The notes under the pieces are model-generated. The model did not search any database. It was not told where the DNA came from and saw only the letters and a program-made list of their open reading frames with translations. A stretch of 64,000 bases of DNA, taken from contig NZ_JAAFZA010000030.1 of the NCBI RefSeq assembly GCF_015356865.1, positions 1 to 64,000 of the forward strand, given 5' to 3'. The DNA comes from Catenulispora pinisilvae (GTDB taxonomy: Bacteria; Actinomycetota; Actinomycetes; Streptomycetales; Catenulisporaceae). A program made the position numbers and the translations under genes. This document shows, piece by piece, positions 24,540 to 33,550 of the stretch (position 1 is its first letter; the number at the start of each line of letters is the position of its first letter).

Positions 24540-26978
24540 ATGTCCTTGACCAATCCCGCCGCACCCCAGGTGGACCCGCGCCGCTGGAAGGCGCTGGCCT
24601 TCGTGGGCCTCGCCCAGCTGATGGTGGTGCTGGACGGCACCGTGGTGAACATCGCGCTGCCCTCGGCCCAGCACGATCTGGGCTTCTCCGACGCGGACCG
24701 GCAGTGGGTGGTCACCGCGTACGCGCTGCCGTTCGGCGCGCTGCTGTTGTTCGGCGGCCGGCTGGCCGACCGGCTCGGGCGCCGGCGGACGTTCCAGGTC
24801 GGCGTGGTCGGGTTCGCGCTGGCCTCGGCGCTCGGCGGCGCGGCCGCCAACCTGGGCATGCTGCTCGGCGCCCGCGCGCTCCAGGGCTGTTTCGGCGCGA
24901 TGCTCGCGCCGTCCGCACTGTCGCTGGTGACCGTGATGTTCACCAAGCCCGCCGAGCGCGCCAAGGCCTTCGGCATCTGGGGTTCCATCTCCGGCAGCGG
25001 GGCCGCGGTCGGGCTGATGCTCGGCGGGCTGCTGACCCAGTACCTCAGCTGGCGCTGGACGATGTTCGTGAATGTCTTCATCGCCGTCATCGCGTTCACC
25101 GGCTCGGTGGTCACGGTGCGCGAGCCGGACCGGCACCGGGACCACGGCCGGCTGGACTTCCTCGGCATCTTCCTGGTCACCGGCGGACTGGGCAGCCTGG
25201 TCTACGGCCTGTCCCGGGCCGAGTCCGACGGCTGGAGCGCCCGGGTGACCATCAGCCTGCTGGCCGCCGCGGGGGCCGCGCTGGTGCTGTTCGTCATCGT
25301 CGAGGCGGTCTCCAAGTCCCCGCTGCTGCCGCTGCGCGTGGTCTGGAACCGGGACCGGGGCGGCGCGTACCTGTCGCTGGCGCTGGCGATCATCGGCATG
25401 TTCGGCGCCTTCCTGTTCCTCACCTACTACTTGCAGATCGTGCGCGGGATGTCGCCGGTGCGCAGCGGCGCGGCGTTCCTGCCGATGGTCGCCGGCATGC
25501 TGATCGGCGCCACCCAGATCAGCGCCCGGCTGATGACCCGGGTGCGGCCGCGCTACCTGATGCCGCCGGGTTTCCTGCTCGGCTCGGCCGGCATGCTGGC
25601 CCTGACCCGGATCACCCCGGACAGCAACTACCAGAACTGGGTGCTGCCCGGCACGATCGCGCTGGGGCTGGGCATGGGCTGCGCGTTCATGCCCGCGATG
25701 AACGTGGCCACCGGCGGCGTCAGCCCGCGCGACGCCGGCGTCGCCTCGGCGATGGTCAACACCTCGCAGCAGGTCGGCGGCGCGGTCGGCACCGCGCTGC
25801 TCAGCACTATGGCGCTGAGCGCCACCCGCACCTACGCCACCAAGCACGCCGTCCCCGGCGCCTCGGCGCAGCAGGCCGCCACCGCGCAGACCCAGGCGAT
25901 GGTGCACGGCTACGTCACCGCGTTCTGGTGGGCGGCCTGCCTGCTGCTCGCCGCCGCGGTGGTCTCGTTCGCCCTCATCAGCTTCCGGGTCGGCCAGCCG
26001 GTCGCCGCGGCCGCCGCCGCACCGGTCGGCACCGAATCCGTCTTCCAGGAAGCGGCCGCCGACGCGGTCGCCGACGCCGAACCGAAGGAGTTCGTGCTCC
26101 CCTTGCACGATGCCATCCCCGCCGCCGAGCCGGAACCGAGATCGGACCGGGCCAACGGCGTGTTCGACCGTGCTCCCATCGGACACCAGAACCACACTCC
26201 CCCACCGTTCAACGGCGACGGCGTCCTGATCCGCGGCCGGGTCCGGGACCGCGACGGCGCGCCGATGGCGATGGCCGTGATCACGGCGGTATCCCCGCAG
26301 GGGCGGCAGGTGGGCCGGGCCCGCAGCGACGCCGACGGCGGCTACCAGCTCGGCGTCCCGCGCACCGGAACCTATGTCCTGATCGTCGCCACCGACGGCC
26401 GCGAGCCGGAGGCCTCGACCATCACCGTCCGGGACCGCGGCGTCAGCCACGACATCCTGCTGGCCGAGCGCGGCCGGCTGTCGGTCACGGTCCGCTCCAC
26501 CGACGGCAGCCGGATCGGCGGCGCCACCCTGATGCTCACCGACACCGGCGGCAACCTGCTCACCAGCCGGCGCACCGGCGAGGACGGCACGCACACCTTC
26601 CGCGACCTGCCGGTCGGCGCGCTCACCCTGGCGGTGAACGCGGTCGGGCACCGGCCCGGCGCGCAGGCGATCGCCATCGACGGCCACGGCACCACGCGCG
26701 CCGAGGTGGAACTGCATCCGGCGGTACGGCTGATCGGCACGGTGCGGGCCTGGTCCACGGACTCCCCGCTGGCCGACGCCCGGGTGATGCTGATGGACGG
26801 GGCCGGGAACGTGGTGGCCACCGCCGACAGCGATCCGGAGGGCTCGTTCGCGTTCGCGGACCTGGACGCCGGCGAGTACACGCTGATCGCCAGCGGGTAT
26901 CCGCCGGTGGCCAGCGCGGTGCAGGTGGACGGGCGCCGGGACAGTCGGTACGACGTGCAGCTCGGTTTTCCGGAGTAG
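24540..26978 (+). CDS. MFS multidrug exporter (DHA2, 14 TM) fused to three regulatory-like beta domains
   Basis: 812 aa. Residues 1-490 are a 14-helix EmrB/QacA-type proton antiporter with [14 protein letters not shown] (motif D1), the [12 protein letters not shown] loop (motif A) and a C-terminal region with [16 protein letters not shown]. After a charged linker (490-560) come three repeats of about 75-85 aa of the carboxypeptidase-regulatory-like / transthyretin-like type, beginning [27 protein letters not shown] and [13 protein letters not shown]. Such domains normally sit outside the cell. The combination implies an exporter with a ligand- or surface-binding tail. Substrate unknown. Start is ATG 24540. 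Confidence 0.92.
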   Translation: MSLTNPAAPQVDPRRWKALAFVGLAQLMVVLDGTVVNIALPSAQHDLGFSDADRQWVVTAYALPFGALLLFGGRLADRLGRRRTFQVGVVGFALASALGGAAANLGMLLGARALQGCFGAMLAPSALSLVTVMFTKPAERAKAFGIWGSISGSGAAVGLMLGGLLTQYLSWRWTMFVNVFIAVIAFTGSVVTVREPDRHRDHGRLDFLGIFLVTGGLGSLVYGLSRAESDGWSARVTISLLAAAGAALVLFVIVEAVSKSPLLPLRVVWNRDRGGAYLSLALAIIGMFGAFLFLTYYLQIVRGMSPVRSGAAFLPMVAGMLIGATQISARLMTRVRPRYLMPPGFLLGSAGMLALTRITPDSNYQNWVLPGTIALGLGMGCAFMPAMNVATGGVSPRDAGVASAMVNTSQQVGGAVGTALLSTMALSATRTYATKHAVPGASAQQAATAQTQAMVHGYVTAFWWAACLLLAAAVVSFALISFRVGQPVAAAAAAPVGTESVFQEAAADAVADAEPKEFVLPLHDAIPAAEPEPRSDRANGVFDRAPIGHQNHTPPPFNGDGVLIRGRVRDRDGAPMAMAVITAVSPQGRQVGRARSDADGGYQLGVPRTGTYVLIVATDGREPEASTITVRDRGVSHDILLAERGRLSVTVRSTDGSRIGGATLMLTDTGGNLLTSRRTGEDGTHTFRDLPVGALTLAVNAVGHRPGAQAIAIDGHGTTRAEVELHPAVRLIGTVRAWSTDSPLADARVMLMDGAGNVVATADSDPEGSFAFADLDAGEYTLIASGYPPVASAVQVDGRRDSRYDVQLGFPE

Positions 26979-26994
26979 GCGGCCACGGAAGTCG

Positions 26995-27029
26995 GTCTGC
27001 GGGGCGGTTCAAGCAGCCGTCCCGCAGAC
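26995..27029 (+). terminator. Hairpin after MFS fusion gene
   Basis: GTCTGCGGG at 26995-27003 pairs with CCCGCAGAC at 27021-27029, extended by CGG/CCG inside. It lies 17 bp after the stop codon and is likely a terminator. Confidence 0.65.
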
Positions 27030-27096
27030 AGACTCTCGGTTCGGCTCGTTCAGCCGTCGTGTTGTCGAGCCGCCGCGATCGGCTTACCGTGCGGTT

Positions 27097-27867
27097 ATGC
27101 CCGAAACAGCAGCAGAGCTCCGGGCCGGGTTCCGCACCGGAGTGAGCGAGCCCACCTCCGGGCTGGCCCCCGGCTTCCGGCAGGCCAACCTGCTGGTCGT
27201 GCCCGCCGACTGGGCCTACGACGTGCTGCTGTTCATCCACCGCAACCCCGAGGCGTGCCCGCTTCTCGACGTCACCGACACCGGCTCCCGGCACACGCCG
27301 CTGGCCGAGGGCTCCGATCTGCGCACCGATCTGCCGCGCTACCGCGTGTGGCGGGACGGCCGGCTGGTCGAGGAGCCCACCGACGTCACCGATGTGTGGC
27401 CCGAGGATTCGGTGAGCTTCCTCACCGGATGCGGCTTCACGTTCGACAGTGCCCTGACTCAGGCCGGGCTGCCCTGGCGCTATCCGGGCCGCAACGTGGC
27501 GATGTACAAGACGAACCGCGAGGCCCGCCCGGCGGGGCGGATGCACGGGCCGCTGGTGGTCTCGATGCGTCCGGTGCCGCCCGAACTCGTCGGGACCGCC
27601 GGCCGGATCACGGCCCTGATGCCGGCCTCGCACGGCGCCCCGGTGCAGATCGGCTCGCCGCACGCACTCGGCATCCGGGACCTGGACCGGCCCGACTACG
27701 GCGATCCGGCCGAGGCCGAGCCGGGCGACGTGCCGGTGTTCTGGGCCTGCGGGGTGACGCTTCAGGCGGCGCTGGTGGCCACCCGGCCGCCGTTCGCGAT
27801 CACCCACGCGCCCGGGCACATGTTCCTCACCGACGTCCGCGAACCGAACGTCACGGTACCCGGGTGA
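27097..27867 (+). CDS. Putative hydro-lyase, DUF1445 / D-glutamate cyclase-like
   Basis: 256 aa with the family signature throughout: an early [18 protein letters not shown], then [28 protein letters not shown] and [11 protein letters not shown] at the C-terminus. This is the DUF1445 (PF07286) family, labelled putative hydro-lyase and related to mitochondrial D-glutamate cyclase. The reaction in bacteria is not certain; an amino-acid or carboxylate lyase is likely. No clear ribosome-binding site is seen before ATG 27097. Its last 17 bases overlap the end of the convergent VOC gene. Confidence 0.85.
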   Translation: MPETAAELRAGFRTGVSEPTSGLAPGFRQANLLVVPADWAYDVLLFIHRNPEACPLLDVTDTGSRHTPLAEGSDLRTDLPRYRVWRDGRLVEEPTDVTDVWPEDSVSFLTGCGFTFDSALTQAGLPWRYPGRNVAMYKTNREARPAGRMHGPLVVSMRPVPPELVGTAGRITALMPASHGAPVQIGSPHALGIRDLDRPDYGDPAEAEPGDVPVFWACGVTLQAALVATRPPFAITHAPGHMFLTDVREPNVTVPG

Positions 27868-28225
27868 GGATCTCCATCGCGTGGCCGTCGGGGTCGTCGA
27901 AGTAGACCCCGCGGCCGCCCCACCGGTGGTTGATCTGGCCGCGTCCGTCGCCGCCGGGCTCGGCGTAGTAGTCCAGGCCCAGCTGCTCGATGCGGGCGAA
28001 GGCGGCGTCGAACTCCGCGTCGTCGATGAGGAAGGCGTAGTGCTGGGGTTGCGGCTGCGGCTCGGTGACGGTCATGTAGTCGAGCGTCACGCCGTTGGCG
28101 ACGGTCACCGGCACGAAGTGCCCGACGTCCGCCCCCACCGGCAGGCCGAGGACGCCGGCGAGGAACGCGGCCGAAGCGTGGCTGTCACGGGCCCGGACGA
28201 TGGTGTGGTTCAGCTGGATGGTCAT
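27851..28225 (-). CDS. VOC superfamily (glyoxalase-like) protein
   Basis: 124 aa, two beta-alpha-beta-beta-beta modules. Likely metal ligands are the His in LNHTIVR (residue 6), the His in QHYAFLID and the Glu in HAMEILTRV near the C-terminus. Could be a dioxygenase, fosfomycin-type transferase or binding protein for a drug. Start is ATG 28225, which shares a base with the MFS stop (TGATG), and its AAGGAGA ribosome-binding site lies in the MFS coding end, so it is translationally coupled to the exporter and probably works with it. Confidence 0.88.
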   Translation of the reverse strand: MTIQLNHTIVRARDSHASAAFLAGVLGLPVGADVGHFVPVTVANGVTLDYMTVTEPQPQPQHYAFLIDDAEFDAAFARIEQLGLDYYAEPGGDGRGQINHRWGGRGVYFDDPDGHAMEILTRVP

Positions 28226-29718
28226 CAGATCTCCTTGGTTGCGGTTGCGGTTGCGATTGCGGTTGCGGTTGCGGTTGCGATTGAGGTTGCGGTTCGTAGG
28301 AGCAGGAACAGTCCCACGGCCATGAGCGCCAGCAGCGCGGCGGCCCATCCGGTCGCCGTGGCGTATCCGTGCACCAGCGCCGCCTGGTGGCCGGACGCGG
28401 AGGACGGATGGGAGAGGAGATACGCGGCCGTCGCACTCACCGCGAGCGAGTTCAGCACCGCGGTACCGACCGAACTGCCGACCTGGGTGGCGGCGTTGGC
28501 GACCGCGGAGGTTATACCCGCGTCGCGTTGCGTCACCCCGCGGATGGCGAGCTGGAACGCCGGCGGGAACAGCATCCCCATGCCGGTGCCGACCAGGATC
28601 TCGGCCGGCAGGATCGGCACCAGGTAGCCGCTGGCCGGGGTCAGCCGGGTCATCAGGAACAGCCCGGCGGCGGCCACCAGCAATCCGCCGGCGATCAGGT
28701 ACCGGGGGGCGACGCGCAGCGTCAGCCGGTTCCCCAGCTGGTAGCCGCTGACCGCGTTGGCCAGCGCCATCGGCAGCACGGCGGCCCCGGCGCGCGCCGG
28801 TGAGTAGTGCAGCACTTCTTGCAGGTGGTACGTCAGCATCAGGAACATCCCGAACGCCCCGATGACCGCGGTGCCGACCGCGAGGCAGGCGCCGACGCGG
28901 TGGCGGTCGGCGAGGATCCGCAGCGGCAGCATGGGATCCGGCGCTTGCCTCTGCCTCCAGGCGAAGATCCCGAGCAGCAGGACGCCGCCGATCAGGGCAC
29001 TGAGAACGAACGGCGACGACCAGCCGTCCCGGGCCGCCTGGCCGCAGCCCAGCACCACGGCCGCGAGCCCGCCGGTGGCCAGCACGGCCGAGCCCGGGTG
29101 CAGTCCGCCCCGCGTGGAAGCCGGCTGGTCCGGCAGCACCGCCCGGCCCGCCATGAGCACGACGCCAGCCAGCACGACGTTGACGAACAGGCACCAGCGC
29201 CATCCCAGGTACTCGGTGATGACGCCGCCCAACAGCAGTCCGGCCGCCGCGCCGCTGCTGGCCACGGCGCCGTAGACGGCGAACGCCCGAGCCCGCTCGC
29301 GCGGCCCGGTGAACGTCACCGCCAGCAGGGACAGCACGCTCGGCGTGATCAGTGCGGCGAACGCGCCCTGCAAGGCCCGGCCGGCGGCGAGCACCGGCAG
29401 CGTCGGAGCCAGCCCGGCCAGCAGCGAGGACAGCCCGAATCCGGCGAGCCCGAGCTGGAAGCTCCGGCGCCGGCCGAACAGGTCGGCGACCCGGCCGCCG
29501 AACAGCAGCAGGCCGGCGAAGCACACCGTGTAGGCGGTGACCACCCACTGCCGCTGGGCGTCGCCGAAGCCCAGCGCATGCTGGGCCGAGGGCAGCGCGA
29601 TGTTCACGATCGTGGCGTCCAGGGCGGTCATGAGCTGCGCGGACGCGACGACCACGAGGATCAGCCGGCCCCGGTCCAGGCGTACGGGCGCCGCCTGCGG
29701 CGCCGTCATGTCGGTCAT
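28225..29718 (-). CDS. MFS drug exporter, DHA2 (14 TM)
   Basis: 497 aa integral membrane antiporter. [15 protein letters not shown] is the DHA2 motif, FGGRVADLFGRRR the cytoplasmic loop motif A, and VANAATQVGSSVGTAVLNS lies in the later helices. The last 20 residues are an Ala-Thr run coded by a hexanucleotide repeat. The ATG at 29718 is chosen because GGAGG lies 7-8 bases upstream; a GTG at 29727 is possible. It is controlled by the divergent TetR gene through the duplicated 17-bp repeat, and the VOC gene follows in the same transcript. Confidence 0.92.
   Translation of the reverse strand: MTDMTAPQAAPVRLDRGRLILVVVASAQLMTALDATIVNIALPSAQHALGFGDAQRQWVVTAYTVCFAGLLLFGGRVADLFGRRRSFQLGLAGFGLSSLLAGLAPTLPVLAAGRALQGAFAALITPSVLSLLAVTFTGPRERARAFAVYGAVASSGAAAGLLLGGVITEYLGWRWCLFVNVVLAGVVLMAGRAVLPDQPASTRGGLHPGSAVLATGGLAAVVLGCGQAARDGWSSPFVLSALIGGVLLLGIFAWRQRQAPDPMLPLRILADRHRVGACLAVGTAVIGAFGMFLMLTYHLQEVLHYSPARAGAAVLPMALANAVSGYQLGNRLTLRVAPRYLIAGGLLVAAAGLFLMTRLTPASGYLVPILPAEILVGTGMGMLFPPAFQLAIRGVTQRDAGITSAVANAATQVGSSVGTAVLNSLAVSATAAYLLSHPSSASGHQAALVHGYATATGWAAALLALMAVGLFLLLRTATSIATATATAIATATATKEI
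28237..28290 (+). repeat. Hexanucleotide microsatellite (GGTTGC)n in the MFS C-terminus
   Basis: Nine units read GGTTGC (x3), GATTGC, GGTTGC (x3), GATTGA, GGTTGC, giving alternating Ala-Thr/Ile residues on the minus strand. Units are in frame, so slippage alters tail length rather than frame. It lies just before the shared TGATG stop/start. Confidence 0.9.
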
Positions 29719-29737
29719 CCCCCACACCTCCCATAAA

Positions 29738-29779
29738 CGAAGGGGTTCCCTCCGATACTAAGCGAAGGGTTTCCCTCCG
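29738..29779. promoter_or_regulatory. Duplicated 17-bp TetR operator
   Basis: CGAAGGGGTTCCCTCCG (29738-29754) and CGAAGGGTTTCCCTCCG (29763-29779) are direct repeats 25 bp apart, differing at one base. Each contains an AGGG-N3-CCCT-like palindrome. They lie between the divergent MFS and TetR genes and should bind the TetR protein. TACTAAG between them resembles a -10 box. Confidence 0.75.
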
Positions 29780-29818
29780 TCTACTGGTAGGGTGGTGACC
29801 AAGGCGGAAGGGGTCCAC

Positions 29819-30454
29819 ATGCGCGCCGACGCACGCCGCAATCGAGAGCGGCTGCTGGACGCGGCCCGGGACGTGTTCGTGGAACGCGGCCCGGACGCGT
29901 CGCTGGAGGAGATCGCCCGCCGGTCCGACGTGGGCATCGCCACGCTCTACCGGCACTTCGTCGATCGCAATACCCTGATGCACACGGTGGTGCTGCACGC
30001 GCTGACCTCGACCGTCGCGGCCGCCGAACGAGCGCGCCGGGAGCACGCCGATCCGCTGGAGGCGCTGGCCGCGTACATCCACGCGGTCATCGATCTGCGC
30101 ACCTCGGCGGTGATCCCGGCGCTGCTGGGGGCGATCGATCTGGACGAGCCGCGGATCAGGCAGGCGCGGACCACGTCCGCGCGGCTCGTCGAGGAGCTGC
30201 TGGAGACGGCGCAGCGGACCGGTCGGCTGCGGGCGGACACGGCGTTCGCCGACGTCGGGCTGGTGCTGGTGCGGTGCTCGCAGAAGCTGCCGGGGCCGTT
30301 CAGCCAGGACGCTCAACAGGTCCTGGCACACCGGCACGCCGATCTGCTCATCGCCGGCCTGACGGCGGGCCCGGCGCAGCGGCCGTTGAGCGGACCGGCC
30401 ATGGATCTGGCCGAGTTGCGGAAGATGCTGCCGCAGAACGTGGACGCGTCCTGA
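29819..30454 (+). CDS. TetR family regulator of the MFS/VOC operon
   Basis: 211 aa. The helix-turn-helix contains SLEEIARRSDVGIATLYRHF (residues 27-46), the AcrR/TetR recognition pattern, with a helical C-terminal ligand domain. It is divergent from the exporter, the standard layout of a drug-responsive repressor. The ATG at 29819 is chosen because GGAAGGGG is six bases upstream; upstream GTG codons at 29792 are possible. Confidence 0.9.
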   Translation: MRADARRNRERLLDAARDVFVERGPDASLEEIARRSDVGIATLYRHFVDRNTLMHTVVLHALTSTVAAAERARREHADPLEALAAYIHAVIDLRTSAVIPALLGAIDLDEPRIRQARTTSARLVEELLETAQRTGRLRADTAFADVGLVLVRCSQKLPGPFSQDAQQVLAHRHADLLIAGLTAGPAQRPLSGPAMDLAELRKMLPQNVDAS

Positions 30455-30471
30455 GGAAGTACGTGTCCTGA

Positions 30472-30524
30472 GAAAGCCGCGGTGCGGGCTCCCCGCTCAG
30501 GAGGGAGCCCGCACCGCGGCTTTC
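30472..30524. terminator. Bidirectional terminator hairpin
   Basis: Perfect 21-bp arms (30472-30492 and 30504-30524) with an 11-nt loop, between the convergent TetR and GH18 genes. The arms begin GAAAGCCGCGG. It would end transcription from both sides. Confidence 0.88.
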
Positions 30525-30545
30525 GATTGGCTCTTAGCCGCTGTA

Positions 30546-31535
30546 CTAGCCGCTGTATACGGCGTTACTGCCGTAGAGCACGTTGGTGAAGCTCGATATG
30601 TAGTCGTGGATGTCCGAGGCGCCCAGGTTGTACGTCATGAAGACGCCGTAGCCGCCGTCCACCGTCTGCTGCGCCAGGCTGGCCGCGTCGCTGGACGGGG
30701 TCGAGGTGACGTCGATCGCGGCCGGCGAGAGCTGGCTGTTCGGCAGGTTGATGCTCGGCACGTTCCAGGAGTCGTAGTACGGGTTCCACGCGTAGTTGAA
30801 CAGCGGGCCGACGTCGGTGCCGTTGTAGGTCAGGCTGGAGGCCGACGGGCCGATGTCGTACATCGTGATCAGCTTGTCCGGCATGTCGTTGCGCAGCGCC
30901 TGCACCAGGTACACGAAGGAGCTGGCGTTGGGCTGGCCGGTGCCGTTGGTGCCGTAGTCGGCGTACTCGTCGTCGAAGTCGATGCCGTCCAGGCCGTACT
31001 GGGTGACGGCGTTGGACAGCCGCTGGGCGAACGCCGCGGCGGCCGACTGGGACGGGAAGTTGGCGAAGCCGGCACCCTGGTGGTTGCCCAGGATCGACAG
31101 CTCGACCTTGATGCCCTGCGCCTGCAACGGCCGGATCTGGGTCGCGGCGTTGTCCAGGACGCTCTGCACCTGCGGGTTGAAGTACAGCTGGGCGTTGGTG
31201 CCGTCGTAGTTGATGTTGGCGGCGAAGATGACGGCGATGTCGAAGACGTTGGCCCCGCCGTTGGCGAGCGTGTACTTGCCCACGTTCAACATGCTGTTGT
31301 TGTTGACCTCCACGTACGCCACGGAGACCGGGCCGCTCTTCGTGGCCGCCTTGGCCGACCCCTTGGCCGAGGCCTTGGCCGAGGCCTTGGCCGAGGCCTT
31401 GGCCGACGCCGCGGCCCGCGACTGGCCGTGCGCCGAGGTCGCCGGGGCCGCCTGCGCGACGCCCGCCACACCGGCGAACGCCAGCGTCAGCCCGCCGGCG
31501 AGCAGAATCCTCCACCTCGATCTGGAACCGCGCAT
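30546..31535 (-). CDS. Secreted GH18 endo-beta-N-acetylglucosaminidase, EndoH-like
   Basis: 329 aa. Signal peptide to about residue 29, then a low-complexity linker of (Ala-Ser-Ala-Lys) repeats to about residue 65, then a TIM barrel. YGLDGIDFDDEYADYG (about residue 188) carries the DxDxE GH18 catalytic motif in the exact form seen in Streptomyces EndoH, which cleaves between the two GlcNAc residues of high-mannose N-glycans. FDIAVIFAANINYDG and LSILGNHQGAGFANF are further matches. The terminator on the convergent side suggests a monocistronic gene. Confidence 0.92.
   Translation of the reverse strand: MRGSRSRWRILLAGGLTLAFAGVAGVAQAAPATSAHGQSRAAASAKASAKASAKASAKGSAKAATKSGPVSVAYVEVNNNSMLNVGKYTLANGGANVFDIAVIFAANINYDGTNAQLYFNPQVQSVLDNAATQIRPLQAQGIKVELSILGNHQGAGFANFPSQSAAAAFAQRLSNAVTQYGLDGIDFDDEYADYGTNGTGQPNASSFVYLVQALRNDMPDKLITMYDIGPSASSLTYNGTDVGPLFNYAWNPYYDSWNVPSINLPNSQLSPAAIDVTSTPSSDAASLAQQTVDGGYGVFMTYNLGASDIHDYISSFTNVLYGSNAVYSG
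31349..31411 (-). repeat. 12-bp tandem repeat coding the Ala-Ser-Ala-Lys linker
   Basis: Units of TTGGCCGAGGCC (plus strand) repeat about five times in the EndoH-like gene. They are in frame and encode the positively charged linker between the signal peptide and the catalytic domain. Confidence 0.8.
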
Positions 31536-31869
31536 TGTCGTTGGATCTCCCTTACTGGATGAGGGTGACAGGTAAGCGCTCGGTAGATAAACCGATTCAG
31601 TGAGGTGAATATGCTCTCACGTCGGGACCGTGTCAAGACCCGGGTATTACTTGCCGCGGCATGTGATCATGTGTCGGAATTCTGCCGCGGCCCGCATGGG
31701 TGGAGCGTTGACACCGACGTTACGCAAGTGCATAGTGGGGCAGCCCTGAAGCGCTTTAGGAAGACGTCGTCTCAGTCCTCTGATTCCGCCGCCCGTTCAC
31801 GAAGCTGGCTACAGTTACTAGTTCGGCCAGGACGGGGAGTCCTGCGCGGCCATACGGGGAGGACGTGCT
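31536..31869. other. 334-bp divergent intergenic region
   Basis: Separates the EndoH-like and SPFH genes. It contains the strong sigma70-like promoter at 31708-31736 pointing right, and an AT-richer part at about 31575-31640 that probably holds the leftward promoter for the GH18 gene. A small CGGT-N6-ACCG inverted repeat is at about 31579-31592. No open frame is convincing. Confidence 0.5.
31708..31736 (+). promoter_or_regulatory. Sigma70/HrdB-type promoter for the SPFH gene
   Basis: TTGACA (31708-31713) and CATAGT (31731-31736) are separated by exactly 17 bp, an unusually good match to the housekeeping promoter for this GC content. It would give a leader of about 130 nt before GTG 31870. 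Confidence 0.7.
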
Positions 31870-32673
31870 GTGGAGTCGGTAGAGAAGCAAGCGTGGCGGA
31901 TGTCGGGGATCAGGGGGCTGCTGCTGGCGCTGGTGTGTTTGGTGATCCCGCCGTTGGGACTGTTCCTGTTCCGCGCGCTGGTCATCGTCCGGCCGAATGA
32001 GGCGGTCGTGCTGACCCGGCTGGGCAAGTACTCCGGGACGGTGCGCGAGCCCGGCTGGTACGCGGTCAACCCGCTGGCGTACAAGAACCGGGTCTCGCTG
32101 AAGATCCGGACGAACGACAGCGAGTACCAGAAGGTCAACGACATGGACGGCAATCCCGTCGAGGTGTCGGCGATGGTGGTGTGGCGGGTGGAGGACACGG
32201 CCAAGGCGGTGTTCGACGTCCTGGACTACGACGACTTCGTCGGGTTGCAGACCCAGGCCGCGCTGCACCACACGGCCAGCCGCTTCCCGTACGACAGCCA
32301 CGGCCAGGAGCGGCTCTCGCTCAGCGGCGACCCCGGCGCGGTGGCCGAGGCGCTGCGTACCGAGCTGGGCGAGCGGCTGGTCGCGGCCGGGATCGTGGTC
32401 ACCGACGTGCGGCTGCGCCGGATCGCGTACGCGCCCGAAGTGGCCGGCAACATGCTGCGCCGGCAGCAGGCCAGCGCGGTGGTCGGGGCGCGCGCGAAGA
32501 TCGTGGAGGGCGCGCTCGGCATGATCGACTCGGCGCTGACCCATATCGGGCAGGGCGGTCGGGTGGTGTTGGACGAGGACCACAAGGCGCGGCTGGTTTC
32601 GAACCTGCTGGTGGTGCTGTGCAGTGAGCAGCAGGTGCAGCCGGTGTTGAACACCGGGCCCGCCGCGGAATAG
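31870..32673 (+). CDS. SPFH/band-7 domain membrane protein
   Basis: 267 aa. One N-terminal transmembrane helix (about residues 14-37) leads into the SPFH domain (RPNEAVVLTRLGKYSGTVREPGWYAVNP), ending with RQQASAVVGARAKIVEGALGMI, a helical segment common to flotillin/stomatin-like scaffolds. It likely forms membrane microdomain oligomers. It lies near TPM and PspA genes, which together suggest envelope maintenance. Start GTG 31870 has GGGGAGG about 9 bases upstream. Confidence 0.9.
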   Translation: MESVEKQAWRMSGIRGLLLALVCLVIPPLGLFLFRALVIVRPNEAVVLTRLGKYSGTVREPGWYAVNPLAYKNRVSLKIRTNDSEYQKVNDMDGNPVEVSAMVVWRVEDTAKAVFDVLDYDDFVGLQTQAALHHTASRFPYDSHGQERLSLSGDPGAVAEALRTELGERLVAAGIVVTDVRLRRIAYAPEVAGNMLRRQQASAVVGARAKIVEGALGMIDSALTHIGQGGRVVLDEDHKARLVSNLLVVLCSEQQVQPVLNTGPAAE

Positions 32674-32702
32674 GCGCCGCGAAAGAAAGCGAAACGACGT
32701 GG

Positions 32703-32726
32703 ACTGACCGGCGAGCGCCGGTCAGT
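32703..32726. terminator. Hairpin between convergent SPFH gene and secreted-protein gene
   Basis: Perfect 10-bp arms ACTGACCGGC / GCCGGTCAGT with a GAGC tetraloop, 30 bp after the SPFH stop. Symmetric, so it may serve both genes. Confidence 0.75.
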
Positions 32727-32759
32727 TCCGCGAGTACTTCTGACTCCGAACCCGAGGCC

Positions 32760-33296
32760 TCAGCCCTTCGGGAACTGGAACACCGCGGCGGGAATCAGGC
32801 CTCTGTCGTCCGGCGGCGGGGTGCTGCCCTCCGGGTACGCGGCGAAGTTCACGTCCACCGGGTTGATGTCGCTGTCGGTGCCGGCGCCCACGGTCGCGTC
32901 GAGGTTGTCGGTCAGGTCCGAGTAGACGGCCACCGGCTCGTTCGTGCGGTTGTCGATGTTGGCCGCGGTCATGCCCATCACCTGGAAGTCGGTGCCGATC
33001 GGCAGGCCGTTGCCGCTGATCACGTCGCAGCCGGTGCCGGTGCGCCCGGCGCCGGTGTACAGCGCGACGTTGCCGATGCTCACCAGGCTCAGCGCCGTCG
33101 CCATCGCGGTGACGTCCGCGGCCGGGCCGCAGGCGGCGTAGTAGCCGTTGTTCTGCTGCACCGGCAGGTGCTGGGAGCTCTGGGAGCGCTGGGAGTGCAC
33201 GGCGGCCGAGGCGCTGGCGGCCTGGACGGCGAGCAGGCCGGTGGTCGCCAGGGCGACGGCGGTCGCGAGTCGGGTACGGGTGCGGAGATGGCGCAT
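32760..33296 (-). CDS. Secreted hypothetical protein
   Basis: 178 aa of unknown function. Residues 1-32 are a clear Sec signal peptide (RTRTRLATAVALATTGLLAV then ASASAA). The mature part has a Ser/Gln-rich start, two cysteines (ACGPAAD and TGCDVISGN, about 35 residues apart) that could form a disulfide, and a Pro-rich acidic segment near the end. I do not recognise a family. It interrupts the SPFH and TPM genes but is on the opposite strand. Confidence 0.7.
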   Translation of the reverse strand: MRHLRTRTRLATAVALATTGLLAVQAASASAAVHSQRSQSSQHLPVQQNNGYYAACGPAADVTAMATALSLVSIGNVALYTGAGRTGTGCDVISGNGLPIGTDFQVMGMTAANIDNRTNEPVAVYSDLTDNLDATVGAGTDSDINPVDVNFAAYPEGSTPPPDDRGLIPAAVFQFPKG

Positions 33297-33550
33297 GTAG
33301 TGAGGCTTTCGCTCGATCCGACGGAGCGCTCAGCCTGGCAACGGGCCGCCGCGAAGATCAAGCCGGGTTGCTCCGTTCGGGGCCGGATTGCTCCGGACGG
33401 GTGGGACGCCGCGCGCGCCGCCGTTCGTGACCGGTCGGCCTACTCCGGTCGCGGGCCGCCGGAGGCGCTGCCTACCGTCGATCGACGGAACGGGCGAACG
33501 GCAGCCGACCACCGAATGACCAGGCAACACAGGGACCACGGGAGACCGGC

